From the NCBI GenBank assembly GCA_963805705.1, contig CAWDVH010000001.1:992001-1056000 (forward strand): 64,000 nucleotides of DNA. Direction: 5' to 3'. The notes beneath the pieces were generated by a model that saw only the letters and a program-made list of their open reading frames with translations, searched no databases and was not told the DNA's origin. The DNA is from CAWDVH01 sp963805705 (GTDB lineage: Bacteria; Actinomycetota; Actinomycetes; Streptosporangiales; Streptosporangiaceae). Position numbers and translations under genes: made by a program. The stretch's first letter is position 1. Every line of letters begins with the position of its first letter. This document shows positions 26,272 to 34,494 of this stretch, piece by piece.

Positions 26272-27828
26272 ATGTCCGACTTTACGCCCGGCCTAGAGGG
26301 CGTCGTCGCGTTCGAGACGGAGATCGCCGAGCCCGACAAAGAGGGTGGTTCGCTCCGCTACCGGGGGGTGGATATCGAGGAGCTCGTCGGGCATGTGTCC
26401 TACGGGCATGTCTGGGGACTGCTGGTCGACAACGCGTTCTCGCCCGGTCTCCCGCCGGCCGAGCCGTACCCGATCCCGGTGCACTCCGGGGACATCCGGG
26501 TGGACGTGCAGAGCGCGCTGGCCATGCTGGCCCCGGCGTGGGGCATGCACCAGCTGCTCGATATCAGCGACGAGCAGGCCCGCGATGACCTCGCCCGTGC
26601 CTCGGTGATGGCGCTGTCCTTCGTGGCCCAGGCCGCCCGCGGCCCCGGTCTGCCGATGGTCCCGCAGAAGCAGGTAGACGCGGCCAAGACGATCACCGAG
26701 CGGTTCATGATCCGCTGGCGCGGCGACCCCGACCCTCGGCATGTGCGGGCCCTCGACGCGTACTGGACCTCGGCGGCCGAGCACGGCATGAACGCGTCCA
26801 CGTTCACCGCCCGCGTGATCGCATCGACCGGCGCCGACGTGGCCGCCGCCCTGTCGGGCGCGGTGGGCGCGATGTCCGGCCCGCTGCACGGCGGGGCCCC
26901 GGCCCGGGTCCTGCACATGATCGAGGAAGTGGAGAAGAGCGGCGACGCCGACGCCTACGTCAAGCAGGCGCTGGACAGCGGCGAGCGGCTGATGGGCTTC
27001 GGGCATCGCGTCTACCGGGCCGAGGACCCGCGGGCGCGGGTACTGCGCCGGGTCGCCCAGGAGCTGGACGCGCCCAGGTACGAGGTGGCCGAGGCACTGG
27101 AGACCGCGGCCCTGGCCGAGCTGCACGCCCGCAGGCCGGATCGCGTCCTGGCCACGAACGTGGAGTTCTGGGCAGCGATCATGCTGGACTTCGCCGAGAT
27201 CCCCTCGCACATGTTCACCTCCATGTTCGCCTGCGCGCGGACCGCCGGCTGGGCGGCGCACATCCTGGAGCAAAAGCGCACCGGCCGGCTGATCAGGCCC
27301 AGCGCCCGTTACGTCGGGCCGCCGTCCCGCCCGGTCAGTGACGTGCCGGGCGCGGCCGAGGTCCTGGACCAGGATGTCTGCGCCGGCCCCGCAGATTGTC
27401 ATCCCGGCCAGCCTGCGGCCGGCGGACGGCCGGTTTGGCTGCGGCCCTTCCAAGGTCCGGCCCGAGCAGGTCGCCGCGCTGGCCGGCCAGGGCGCCACGC
27501 TGCTCGGGACCTCACACCGGCAGGCCCCGGTCAGGGCCCTGGTGCAGCGCATCCGCGAGGGCCTGGAAGAGCTCTTTTCCCTGCCCAACGGCTACTGCGT
27601 GGTACTCGGGAACGGAGGGACGACGGCGTTCTGGGAAGTCGCGGCGTTCGGCCTGGTGGATCACAAGGCGCAGCATCTGTCGTTCGGGGAGTTCTCCTCC
27701 AAGTTCGCGAAGGCAACCGCCGCCGCGCCCTGGCTGGATTCCCCGACCGTGATCGAATCGGCGCCGGGAACCCATCCGCAGGCGCGGGCCGAGGCCGGGG
27801 CCGATGCCTATGCGCTGACCCACAATGA
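26272..27828 (+). CDS. citrate synthase, with C-terminal read-through extension
   Basis: Residues 1-367 are a complete actinobacterial citrate synthase 2 (GLEGVVAFETEIAEPDKEGG, SLRYRGVDIEELVGHVSYGH, HGMNASTFTARVIASTGAD, SGPLHGGAPARVLHMIEEV, ERLMGFGHRVYRAEDPRARV, ILEQKRTGRLIRPSARYVGP), with the catalytic His residues in HGMNAST and HGGAP and GFGHRVY. Where relatives stop, just after SRPVSDVPGA, this frame stays open for about 150 more codons, overlapping serC by 455 bases in another frame. The extension is Arg/Gly/Pro-rich and looks like an out-of-frame reading of serC. It condenses acetyl-CoA and oxaloacetate. Confidence 0.88.
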   Translation: MSDFTPGLEGVVAFETEIAEPDKEGGSLRYRGVDIEELVGHVSYGHVWGLLVDNAFSPGLPPAEPYPIPVHSGDIRVDVQSALAMLAPAWGMHQLLDISDEQARDDLARASVMALSFVAQAARGPGLPMVPQKQVDAAKTITERFMIRWRGDPDPRHVRALDAYWTSAAEHGMNASTFTARVIASTGADVAAALSGAVGAMSGPLHGGAPARVLHMIEEVEKSGDADAYVKQALDSGERLMGFGHRVYRAEDPRARVLRRVAQELDAPRYEVAEALETAALAELHARRPDRVLATNVEFWAAIMLDFAEIPSHMFTSMFACARTAGWAAHILEQKRTGRLIRPSARYVGPPSRPVSDVPGAAEVLDQDVCAGPADCHPGQPAAGGRPVWLRPFQGPARAGRRAGRPGRHAARDLTPAGPGQGPGAAHPRGPGRALFPAQRLLRGTRERRDDGVLGSRGVRPGGSQGAASVVRGVLLQVREGNRRRALAGFPDRDRIGAGNPSAGAGRGRGRCLCADPQ

Positions 27829-28504
27829 GACCTCGACCGGCGTGGCGATGCCCGTGCGCCGGGTCGCGGGCGCGGACCCTGACGCGCTGGTGCTCGTCGA
27901 CGCGACCAGCGGGGCAGGCGGGCTGCCGGTCACCGCCGAGGACTTCGACGTCTACTACTTCGCCCCGCAGAAGTGCTTCGCGGCCGACGGCGGGCTGTGG
28001 ATCGCACTGATGTCACCGGCCGCGCTGGAGCGGGCCGAGCGCATCGCCGCCAGCGACCGGTACATTCCCGAGTTCCTGTCACTCAAGGTCGCGATCGACA
28101 ACTCACGGTCGCAGCAGACCTACAACACCCCGGCCCTGGCCACGCTGATCCTGATGGCGGAGCAGCTGGACTGGATGATCGGGCACGGCGGGCTGGCCTG
28201 GACCACGGCCCGGACCGCTGACTCGTCCGGCTGCCTGTACGAGTGGGCGGGCAAGGCGCCGTACGCCGCCCCGTACGTGGCGGATCCGGCGCAGCGCTCG
28301 CAGGTCGTCGGCACGATCGATTTCGACGAGCGCATCGACGCCCGCGGCCTGTCCGCGGTCCTGCGGGCCAACGGGATCGTCGACACCGATTCCTACCGCA
28401 AGCTCGGCCGCAATCAGCTGCGCATCGGCATGTTCCCGGCCGTGGACCCGGCCGACGTGCAGGCGCTGACGGCCTGCGTCGACTACGTCGTCGAGCGGCT
28501 CTGA
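27374..28504 (+). CDS. serC: phosphoserine aminotransferase
   Basis: 376 residues from the ATG at 27374. The N-terminus IVIPASLRPADGRFGCGPSK is typical of the actinobacterial type, followed by TLLGTSHRQAPVRALVQRIR, GNGGTTAFWEVAAFGL, the PLP-proximal ALTHNETSTGV, DATSGAGGLPV, and the Schiff-base Lys in VYYFAPQKCFAADGGLW. It transfers an amino group from glutamate to phosphohydroxypyruvate in serine synthesis, and the same type can act in PLP synthesis. Its first 455 bases are overlapped by the extended citrate synthase frame. Confidence 0.94.
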   Translation: MSAPAPQIVIPASLRPADGRFGCGPSKVRPEQVAALAGQGATLLGTSHRQAPVRALVQRIREGLEELFSLPNGYCVVLGNGGTTAFWEVAAFGLVDHKAQHLSFGEFSSKFAKATAAAPWLDSPTVIESAPGTHPQARAEAGADAYALTHNETSTGVAMPVRRVAGADPDALVLVDATSGAGGLPVTAEDFDVYYFAPQKCFAADGGLWIALMSPAALERAERIAASDRYIPEFLSLKVAIDNSRSQQTYNTPALATLILMAEQLDWMIGHGGLAWTTARTADSSGCLYEWAGKAPYAAPYVADPAQRSQVVGTIDFDERIDARGLSAVLRANGIVDTDSYRKLGRNQLRIGMFPAVDPADVQALTACVDYVVERL

Positions 28505-28534
28505 GGCGGGCTGATCGCGAGGCCTGACCGGCGG

Positions 28535-29161
28535 CTAGGAGCGCGCCGCGTGGCCTCCGCCGGCCTGCTCACGCGGGTCGGCGCGCACGGCGCCGCGCGC
28601 GCCGGTGCCGTGGCGCAGCGGCCAGGCGCCCATGGCCTCGAACCTGGGCTGGCCGCCCAGGTTGCTGCGGACCAGCTGGATCTGGCTGGCCGTCCAGCTG
28701 CTCCCTCTGAGGTCGGCCAGGGCCGCCACCAGCGGGCGCACGTCCGCCGGAGCCCGGCAGCGGGCGAGGGTGAGATGCGGCCGGTAGCGCCTGCCCTCAT
28801 CGGGCGACGGCGCACCAGCGCGTCGTGCGCCCGCCGCCACGGACGCGGCCAGGGCGGCCAGGGCGTCGTGGTCCCCGTCTAACCCGGTCCAGAGCACCCT
28901 GGCCCGCGTGGCGGCGGGGAAGGCTCCCCCGCCTGCGAGAGACAGCTCCAGGCTCGGGTGCCGGTGCGCGGCGCGCTCAAGCCGGGTGCTCAGCGCCGGG
29001 AGGACGTCGTCCCTGACCTCACCGAGAAAGGCGAGGGTGACATGCCATGCCTCCACCCCCGTCCAGCGCAGGCCCGGCCAGGCGGGCCGCAACGGCGCAG
29101 TGAGCGCATCGACCTCTTCCAGTGCGCCCGCCGTGGGCGTGATGGCGACGAACAGCCTCAT
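28535..29161 (-). CDS. thpR: RNA 2',3'-cyclic phosphodiesterase (2'-5' RNA ligase family)
   Basis: About 208 residues. MRLFVAITP opens the family, and both catalytic HxT motifs are present: WHVTLAFLGEV and YRPHLTLARCR. The DLRGSSWTASQIQLVRSNLG block and the closing Trp-rich strand are also typical. It opens 2',3'-cyclic phosphates, or ligates 2'-5' RNA ends in vitro. I take the ATG at 29161; a TTG at 29182 would add seven residues. The C-terminal tail from residue 185 is Arg/Gly-rich and variable. Confidence 0.9.
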   Translation of the reverse strand: MRLFVAITPTAGALEEVDALTAPLRPAWPGLRWTGVEAWHVTLAFLGEVRDDVLPALSTRLERAAHRHPSLELSLAGGGAFPAATRARVLWTGLDGDHDALAALAASVAAGARRAGAPSPDEGRRYRPHLTLARCRAPADVRPLVAALADLRGSSWTASQIQLVRSNLGGQPRFEAMGAWPLRHGTGARGAVRADPREQAGGGHAARS

Positions 29162-29189
29162 AAGCCATTCGTAGCAGGCCAACCCTGCC

Positions 29190-30449
29190 TCAGGCCACCA
29201 TCCGGATGAGCTGCCCGGGCCGCAGGTAGGCCCGGGCCCGCACGCCGCGGCTGCGGGCCAGCATGGCCGCCACGATGACCGTGGCCACCACGGCGATCAG
29301 GCCGCCGGACAGCGTGCTCACCCTGGGCCCGAACTGCTCTGCCACCCAGCCGGACAGCGGCGCCCCGAGCGGCGCGCCGCCCAGGAATACCAGCATGTAG
29401 ATCCCCATCACCCGGCCGCGCATGTCCGCGCTGGTCCCGAGCTGGGTGGCGGAGTTGGCCGCGGTCGTGAAGGTGAGCAGGGCCAGCCCGGTCGGGGCCA
29501 GCACCAGCAGGAAGGACCAGAAGGTCGGCATGAGCCCGGTGAGCATCTCCAGCGCGCCGAACGCGAAGGAGGTGATCAGCAGCAGCGGCATGTTGGGCCG
29601 GCCCCGGCGCGCGGCGAGCAGGGCACCGCCGAGCGCCCCGAGCGCGAATACGGCGGAGGCCAGCCCGAACGCGCCCGCGCCGGTGTGGAACACCTCGCGG
29701 GACATCAGGGCGTTCGTCACCGCGAAGTTCATCCCGAACGTCGCCACGAAGAAGATCAGCAGCATCGTCATCCACAGGCTCGGGCGGCCGCGGACGTACC
29801 TGAGCCCCTCGCGCAGCTGGCCCCTGGCCCTGGGCACCGGCTGCGCCGGGCGCAGCTCGGACTGCCGCATCAGCTTCAGGCTGATCAGGACGGCGGCGAA
29901 GGAGGCGGCGTTGACGAAGAAGGCCGTTGGAGTACCCACCGCGCTGATGACCAGGCCTGCGACGGCCGGCCCCGCGATCCTGGCCAGGTTGAAGACGGCG
30001 CTGTTGAGCGCGATCGCGTTCGGCAGCTCGGCGCGGCCCACCATCTCGACCGCGAACGTCTGCCGCGTCGGGTTGTCCACCACGCTGACCAGGCCGAGCG
30101 CGAAGGCCAGCGCGTACACCTGCCAGATCCGCACCGCGCCGGTGACCGCGAGCACGCCGAGGATGAGGGCCAGGCCGCCCATGATCGTCTGCGTGGCCAT
30201 CAGGATGCGGCGCTTGGAGTACCGGTCGGCGATCACCCCGCCCCACAGGCTGAACATCAGCTGCGGGAGGAACTGCAGGCCGGTGGTGATCCCGAGCGCG
30301 GTACCACTGCCGTGCGTCAGTTCCAGGACCAGCCAGTCCTGGGCCACGCGCTGCATCCAGCTGCCGGTGTTGGAGATGACCTGACCGGTGGCGAACAGCC
30401 GGTAGTTGCGGGTACGCAGCGAGCTGAACGTCCGCCGGCCGCCGGTCAG
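29190..30449 (-). CDS. MFS transporter (enterobactin exporter/EntS-like)
   Basis: About 419 residues with 12 predicted helices. Marks include FSSLRTRNYRLFATGQVISN, TGSWMQRVAQDWLVLELTHG, WGGVIADRYSKRRILMATQ (loop 2-3 motif A), and the DNPTRQTFAVEMVG stretch of the MFS_3/EntS group. No ATG, GTG or TTG lies in frame near the expected N-terminus. The best start is CTG at 30449, which overlaps the MarR stop (CTGA), so initiation would depend on coupling. Probably a drug or siderophore exporter under the MarR repressor upstream. Confidence 0.88.
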   Translation of the reverse strand: MTGGRRTFSSLRTRNYRLFATGQVISNTGSWMQRVAQDWLVLELTHGSGTALGITTGLQFLPQLMFSLWGGVIADRYSKRRILMATQTIMGGLALILGVLAVTGAVRIWQVYALAFALGLVSVVDNPTRQTFAVEMVGRAELPNAIALNSAVFNLARIAGPAVAGLVISAVGTPTAFFVNAASFAAVLISLKLMRQSELRPAQPVPRARGQLREGLRYVRGRPSLWMTMLLIFFVATFGMNFAVTNALMSREVFHTGAGAFGLASAVFALGALGGALLAARRGRPNMPLLLITSFAFGALEMLTGLMPTFWSFLLVLAPTGLALLTFTTAANSATQLGTSADMRGRVMGIYMLVFLGGAPLGAPLSGWVAEQFGPRVSTLSGGLIAVVATVIVAAMLARSRGVRARAYLRPGQLIRMVA

Positions 30450-30895
30450 GACTGGCTGAGCTTCTCCAGAATCGGCGCTGCGGACCGCAGGACGGCCCGC
30501 TCCTGCGGAGTGAGCTCCCGCAGCCGCCGGGCCAGCCACGCTTCCCTGAGCCGCCGCACCTGGTGCACCAGATCCAGGCCCTCGGCGGTCACGGTCAGCG
30601 TCACCTGGCGCCCGTCGGTCGGATGGGGAGCCCGCATCACCAGGTTGCGCGTTTCCAGCGCGGCGATGACCCGCGTCATGGAGGGCGGCTGCACTTTCTC
30701 GTGCTCGGCCAGCTCGCCAGGGGTCATTGCGGTGTGCTTGGCCAGTGCTGACAGCGCGGCCAGCTGCGTGTCGGAGAGCTCGGGCTGCAGCCCTTGAGCG
30801 ATTCGCTCGGCGCGCAGCCGACGTGCGAGCCGGCTCACCGAGATCCGTAGCGCCGTGGCCAGGCCCGCGTCGGTCCTGGTCTGGGGTGAGGTCAT
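30446..30895 (-). CDS. MarR-family regulator
   Basis: 149 residues. Winged-helix MarR pattern: LSDTQLAALSALAKHTAMTP, GELAEHEKVQPPSMTRVIAA, LETRNLVMRAPHPTDGRQVT (wing), then the C-terminal dimer helices. It overlaps the exporter gene by four bases, the standard repressor-exporter arrangement, in which a small hydrophobic ligand releases repression. A GTTAGC/GCTAAC inverted pair lies directly before the start codon. Confidence 0.92.
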   Translation of the reverse strand: MTSPQTRTDAGLATALRISVSRLARRLRAERIAQGLQPELSDTQLAALSALAKHTAMTPGELAEHEKVQPPSMTRVIAALETRNLVMRAPHPTDGRQVTLTVTAEGLDLVHQVRRLREAWLARRLRELTPQERAVLRSAAPILEKLSQS

Positions 30896-30899
30896 TTTC

Positions 30900-30927
30900 G
30901 TTAGCCTGAGTCATTACTTTTGCTAAC
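30900..30927. promoter_or_regulatory. inverted repeat, likely MarR operator
   Basis: GTTAGC (30900-30905) and GCTAAC (30922-30927) are inverted arms 16 bases apart, immediately upstream of the MarR start. A further GGTTAGC occurs near 30958. MarR proteins usually repress by binding such sites over their own promoter. The rest of the 30896-31162 gap shows no gene. Confidence 0.5.
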
Positions 30928-31162
30928 CATAGGCGGCGGCACTGCATTCCGTCAAAACGGTTAGCGGGCGGGCGGGCGGCCACCCCGGCTGGGGCGCTTC
31001 AAGTACACCACGGCCACCGCCCGCAGCGGCAGGTACTTGCCCAGCGGCCACAACGCGGCTGGCCCCGCCCCGGACTCAGCGGCAGCAGCCGGTACTGCTC
31101 AGCGGCCGGTACTGCTCAGCGGCTCACGGCGGCGCCTGCCGGGCTGGACTACCCTGGCAGGC

Positions 31163-31411
31163 GTGAGGAGTCCCACCCGGCCGCCCCCGCCGCCCTTCGA
31201 GGGCAACGACATGCTCATCACCGCCGTCATCACCGCGGCCTGGGCGGTCGCCCTGGTCGTGGTGCTCATCCTGCGCGAGCAGATTCCCGCGGCCGATCGC
31301 TGGTGGATCTGGGTCTGCGCGGCCGGGTTCGGCATCGGGCTGTTCGGGCTCTGCTACGTGCCGCGGGTGAAGCGGGCTCGAAGCCGCCCGGCTGGCCCGC
31401 CAGGACCCTAG
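31163..31411 (+). CDS. DUF2530 small membrane protein
   Basis: 82 residues from the GTG at 31163. The family pattern PPPPFEGND is followed by helix one (AVITAAWAVALVVVLILRE), DRWWIWVCAAGFGIGLFGL as helix two, and CYVPRVKRARSRP. DUF2530 proteins are conserved in actinobacteria, function unknown. Its TAG stop overlaps the TAG stop of the convergent DUF3027 gene within CTAG. Confidence 0.8.
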   Translation: MRSPTRPPPPPFEGNDMLITAVITAAWAVALVVVLILREQIPAADRWWIWVCAAGFGIGLFGLCYVPRVKRARSRPAGPPGP

Positions 31412-32301
31412 CCGTGATCAAGCGATTCGAAGACGGTGTCGGCCATGGAGATCCCCGGCGCGTCGACCAGGTCGAAGCCGATCTCGTCGAGGACCGGAAC
31501 GGGTACCTCGTAGCCGCTGGCCGTCGGCGTGACGGCGTCTGAATGCGCGCCGCAGCCATGATCGAGGGATACGACCTGGCCGTCGTCCGGGGCGAACTCA
31601 TTGGCGCATACGCCGAATACCCGGCCGAGCGGGCCGCCCAGCCGGACGAGGAATCCGCACGTCACGCAGGGCCCTGGCGCCGCGCTGGCCAGCGGCGTGC
31701 CTGGCCCGTGATCGCTGGAGTACCACCGCAGGGCCGTCGCGTCCCGGCCGATGGCCGACAGGACCCGGGTGCGGCCGGCCTTCGGGACGTCCTCATCCCC
31801 GGCGTCCGCCGCGGATCCTGGCAGCTGAGCAAGGTCGATGACGGCCGAAAGCTCGCTACCGGTGCCCCAGTCCGCGCCGTCGTTCCAGTCCAGCACCCCA
31901 TCGTCGCCCTCGAGGACCACCACGGGGATGAGCCGCTCGTCGTCTGACCCGGCGGGCAGCAGGTCACCGACGCCGAGATCGCCGGGCCGCACCCGGCTGC
32001 TCCAGGGAACCCACTCGGGCGCGAGCAGCGAGCCAGGCCCGGGGAGCAGCACGCTCTCGCTCACTGTGACCGACTTGGACCGGGAGGCCCGCGTGACCGT
32101 GACCGCCCACTGCCATCCCAGGTAGGCCGGATCCAGGCACGTGAACAGGTGCGTCACCACCCGGTCGCCTTCTGCCACCGCACCGGCGTGCGGGCCAACC
32201 TGGCTGGGGCCCGCCTCTTCCTCGGCGGCGGCCCGGGCGAGGTCAACCGCCTGAGCACAGGCCTCGTCTAGTTCCCTGGTGCGTGCGCGAATTGGGCTCA
32301 C
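31408..32301 (-). CDS. DUF3027 family protein
   Basis: About 297 residues from the GTG at 32301 (an ATG at 32361 would add 20). Typical blocks are VVTHLFTCLDPAYLGWQWAV, SVLLPGPGSLLAPEWVPWSS, RVRPGDLGVGDLLP, LRWYSSDHGPGTPLA, and a C-terminal zinc-ribbon-like TCGFLVRLGGPLG...GVCANEFAPDDG...VSLDHGCGAHSD. Function unknown; conserved next to an MFS gene and a cold-shock gene in actinomycetes, as here. The open frame extends far upstream (to 33453) but that part is antisense to the MFS gene and not coding. Confidence 0.85.
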   Translation of the reverse strand: MSPIRARTRELDEACAQAVDLARAAAEEEAGPSQVGPHAGAVAEGDRVVTHLFTCLDPAYLGWQWAVTVTRASRSKSVTVSESVLLPGPGSLLAPEWVPWSSRVRPGDLGVGDLLPAGSDDERLIPVVVLEGDDGVLDWNDGADWGTGSELSAVIDLAQLPGSAADAGDEDVPKAGRTRVLSAIGRDATALRWYSSDHGPGTPLASAAPGPCVTCGFLVRLGGPLGRVFGVCANEFAPDDGQVVSLDHGCGAHSDAVTPTASGYEVPVPVLDEIGFDLVDAPGISMADTVFESLDHG

Positions 32302-32415
32302 GATCGGTAATTGTCCCTCGTCAGATGGCAGCCGCGCACGCCGAAGCCGGACTATGGTCATTCCCGCATGCGAGGCAGGGTCGTAACTGCCCTGCTGAGG
32401 CAGAATACTTGGCTT

Positions 32416-33900
32416 ATGAGAGAGCCGGGCACGGGGGCGCGGGCCAGGGAGGCGGGCCGGTCGTTCGTCTCCGCCTCGCAGTCCGCCGCGCGGGCCAGCG
32501 CTGCGGTCGCAGGCGGCGCCGGGCGTACCGTGCGCCGCATGACCCAGGCTTCGGGAGCGGGCCGGACCGGCCTCGCCAACCTGATCGAGCTGACCGCGGC
32601 CGGCAATGTCGGTGACGCGTTCGTCGCGGTGGCGCTCGCCGGGACCCTGTTCTTCAACACCTCGCTCGACCAGGCCCGCAGTCAGGTGGCTGTCTACCTG
32701 CTCGTTACCATGGCGCCGTTCGCGGTGCTGGCGCCGTTCATCGGCCCGATGCTGGACCGGGTTCACCAGGGCCGCCGCTACATCCTGGCCGGGACCCTGC
32801 TGGCGCGCGGCCTGCTGTGCTGGGGGATGGCCGCGGCCTTGCACCATGACCCGGTCACGCTGTTCCCGGCGGCGTTCGGCGTGCTGATCCTGCAGAAGGT
32901 CTACACGGTGACGCGGAGCGCGGTCACGCCGCGGCTGCTGCCGGATGAGCTGACCCTCGTGTCGGCGAACGCGCGATCCACGCTGGCCGGGCTCATCGCC
33001 TCGTCTTTGGGAGTAGGGCTCGCCCTGGCCCTCGGCTGGGCCACCGACGCGGCCTGGGTGCTGCGCGCAGGCGCCCTGGTCTACATAGCGGGCACTGTCC
33101 TCGGCCTCCGGCTGCCCGAGAGCGTCGACGCTCCGGACCCGCGCGGCGCGCCTGACGAGCAGCCACGGGCGGACCGTCCGGTTGCGGCAGCCAGGCCAGC
33201 GGCCAGCGGACACGGCGACCCCGGGCTCTCCGCCGACCCCGGGGTCTCCGCCGACCCCGGGCTCTCCGGCGATCCCCGTGTCACCCGGCCCATCCGGACC
33301 CCGGCCCGCGGCGGCTTGCAGACGCTGCGCAGCGTCGGCCCGGTCGTCGGCGAGGCGATGCGGGGCAACGCGGCGCTCCGCGCCTTTTCCGGATTCATGC
33401 TGCTTTTCCTGGCCTTCCTGCTGCGCGCTGATCACTTCCGCGGGCTCTCGCACAATGACGCGCTGGGCGCGCTGGCCATTGCCGTTGCCGCGGGCGGCTT
33501 CATCGGCACGGCGCTGGGCTCGCGGCTGCGCTCAAGAAGACCGCATCTGATCGTGTTCGGCATGCTGGCCGTGGCGACCGTCACGACCGCGGCGTGCGCC
33601 TGGTTCTTCGGGCTCTGGGCGGCGCTCGCGGTCGCGTTCATCGCGGCGACCGCGCAGGCCCTGGCCAAGCTGGCGCTCGACTCGACGGTGCAGCACGAGA
33701 TCGGGGAGGAGATCCGGTCCTCGACGTTTGCCGTTTCCGAGACCCTCAATCAGCTTTCCTGGGTCATCGGCGGCCTGGCTGGCCTGGCCTTGTCCCTTAC
33801 GTCCAGCGGTATCGCGGGCCTCAGCGTGGCCGCGGCCGGCCTGGCCGTCACCCTCGCGCTGCTGCTGGCCGGCCTGCGGCGCAGGACCCTCAGCGCATAA
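32416..33900 (+). CDS. MFS transporter with repeat-containing central loop
   Basis: About 494 residues from the ATG at 32416. A basic N-terminal region precedes 12 helices: LANLIELTAAGNVGDAFVAV, VAVYLLVTMAPFAVLAPFIG, PMLDRVHQGRRYILAGTLLA (loop 2-3), and so on. The central loop between helices 6 and 7 holds three near-identical six-residue units of DPGLSA type encoded by 18-base repeats (about 33219-33280). It is divergent from the DUF3027 gene. Substrate unknown. Confidence 0.85.
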   Translation: MREPGTGARAREAGRSFVSASQSAARASAAVAGGAGRTVRRMTQASGAGRTGLANLIELTAAGNVGDAFVAVALAGTLFFNTSLDQARSQVAVYLLVTMAPFAVLAPFIGPMLDRVHQGRRYILAGTLLARGLLCWGMAAALHHDPVTLFPAAFGVLILQKVYTVTRSAVTPRLLPDELTLVSANARSTLAGLIASSLGVGLALALGWATDAAWVLRAGALVYIAGTVLGLRLPESVDAPDPRGAPDEQPRADRPVAAARPAASGHGDPGLSADPGVSADPGLSGDPRVTRPIRTPARGGLQTLRSVGPVVGEAMRGNAALRAFSGFMLLFLAFLLRADHFRGLSHNDALGALAIAVAAGGFIGTALGSRLRSRRPHLIVFGMLAVATVTTAACAWFFGLWAALAVAFIAATAQALAKLALDSTVQHEIGEEIRSSTFAVSETLNQLSWVIGGLAGLALSLTSSGIAGLSVAAAGLAVTLALLLAGLRRRTLSA

Positions 33901-33993
33901 GCGGGCGAGCGCTCAGGCCAGGAGGCCAGAGCCGTTCAGGCCGGGCCAGGCGATGAGGGCGCTCGGGCCAGCCGATCAAGGCCGGACGAGACC

Positions 33994-34377
33994 TCAGGCG
34001 TCGACATCGTCGGCGACGGCCCGCAGCACCGCGGCGATCTTCTTCCCGTCGCGGCTGTCCGGGTGCTTACCGCGGCGGTAAGTGTTGGATACCCCGTCCA
34101 GCAGCTTGATCAGGTCCTCGATGATCAGCGTCATCTGCTCCGGGTCTTTCCGGCTGACCTTGGCGACCGTCGGCGGCGGATCGAGCGTCCGCACCTGAAG
34201 CGCCTGACTGCCCCGGCGGCCCTCGGCGACGCCGAACTCCACCCGCTGACCGGCGCGCAGGACCGAGCCAGCGGTCGCTAGTGCCGTCGAGTGCACGAAG
34301 ACCTCCCCGCCGTCATCGCGGGTGAGGAAGCCGAACCCCTTGTCGGCGTCATACCACTTGACCTTGCCAGTGGGCAC
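33994..34377 (-). CDS. cold-shock domain protein with C-terminal extension
   Basis: 127 residues from the GTG at 34377. The cold-shock domain covers residues 1-65: VPTGKVKWYDADKGFGFLTR (RNP1), GGEVFVHSTAL (RNP2). A conserved helical C-terminal domain follows (DPEQMTLIIEDLIKLLDG, YRRGKHPDSRDGKKIAAVLR), as in the long CspB-like proteins of Streptomyces. It binds single-stranded RNA or DNA. It forms the usual neighbourhood with the MFS and DUF3027 genes. Confidence 0.92.
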   Translation of the reverse strand: MPTGKVKWYDADKGFGFLTRDDGGEVFVHSTALATAGSVLRAGQRVEFGVAEGRRGSQALQVRTLDPPPTVAKVSRKDPEQMTLIIEDLIKLLDGVSNTYRRGKHPDSRDGKKIAAVLRAVADDVDA

Positions 34378-34494
34378 GAGCGGGACCCTTACGCGAGCAG
34401 GAACATGCGGATACGCCACAGCGGCGCTGCACAAGGCTATCGGTCCCGGGCGGAAATGTCGGCTCCGGATCTGCCGAGCCTGATCGGCAGCGGC

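Noticed and set aside
31408..33453. A 681-codon frame with the DUF3027 domain at its end
   Set aside because: The first 360 codons lie antisense to the MFS transporter and look like mirror coding; DUF3027 starts near 32301-32361.
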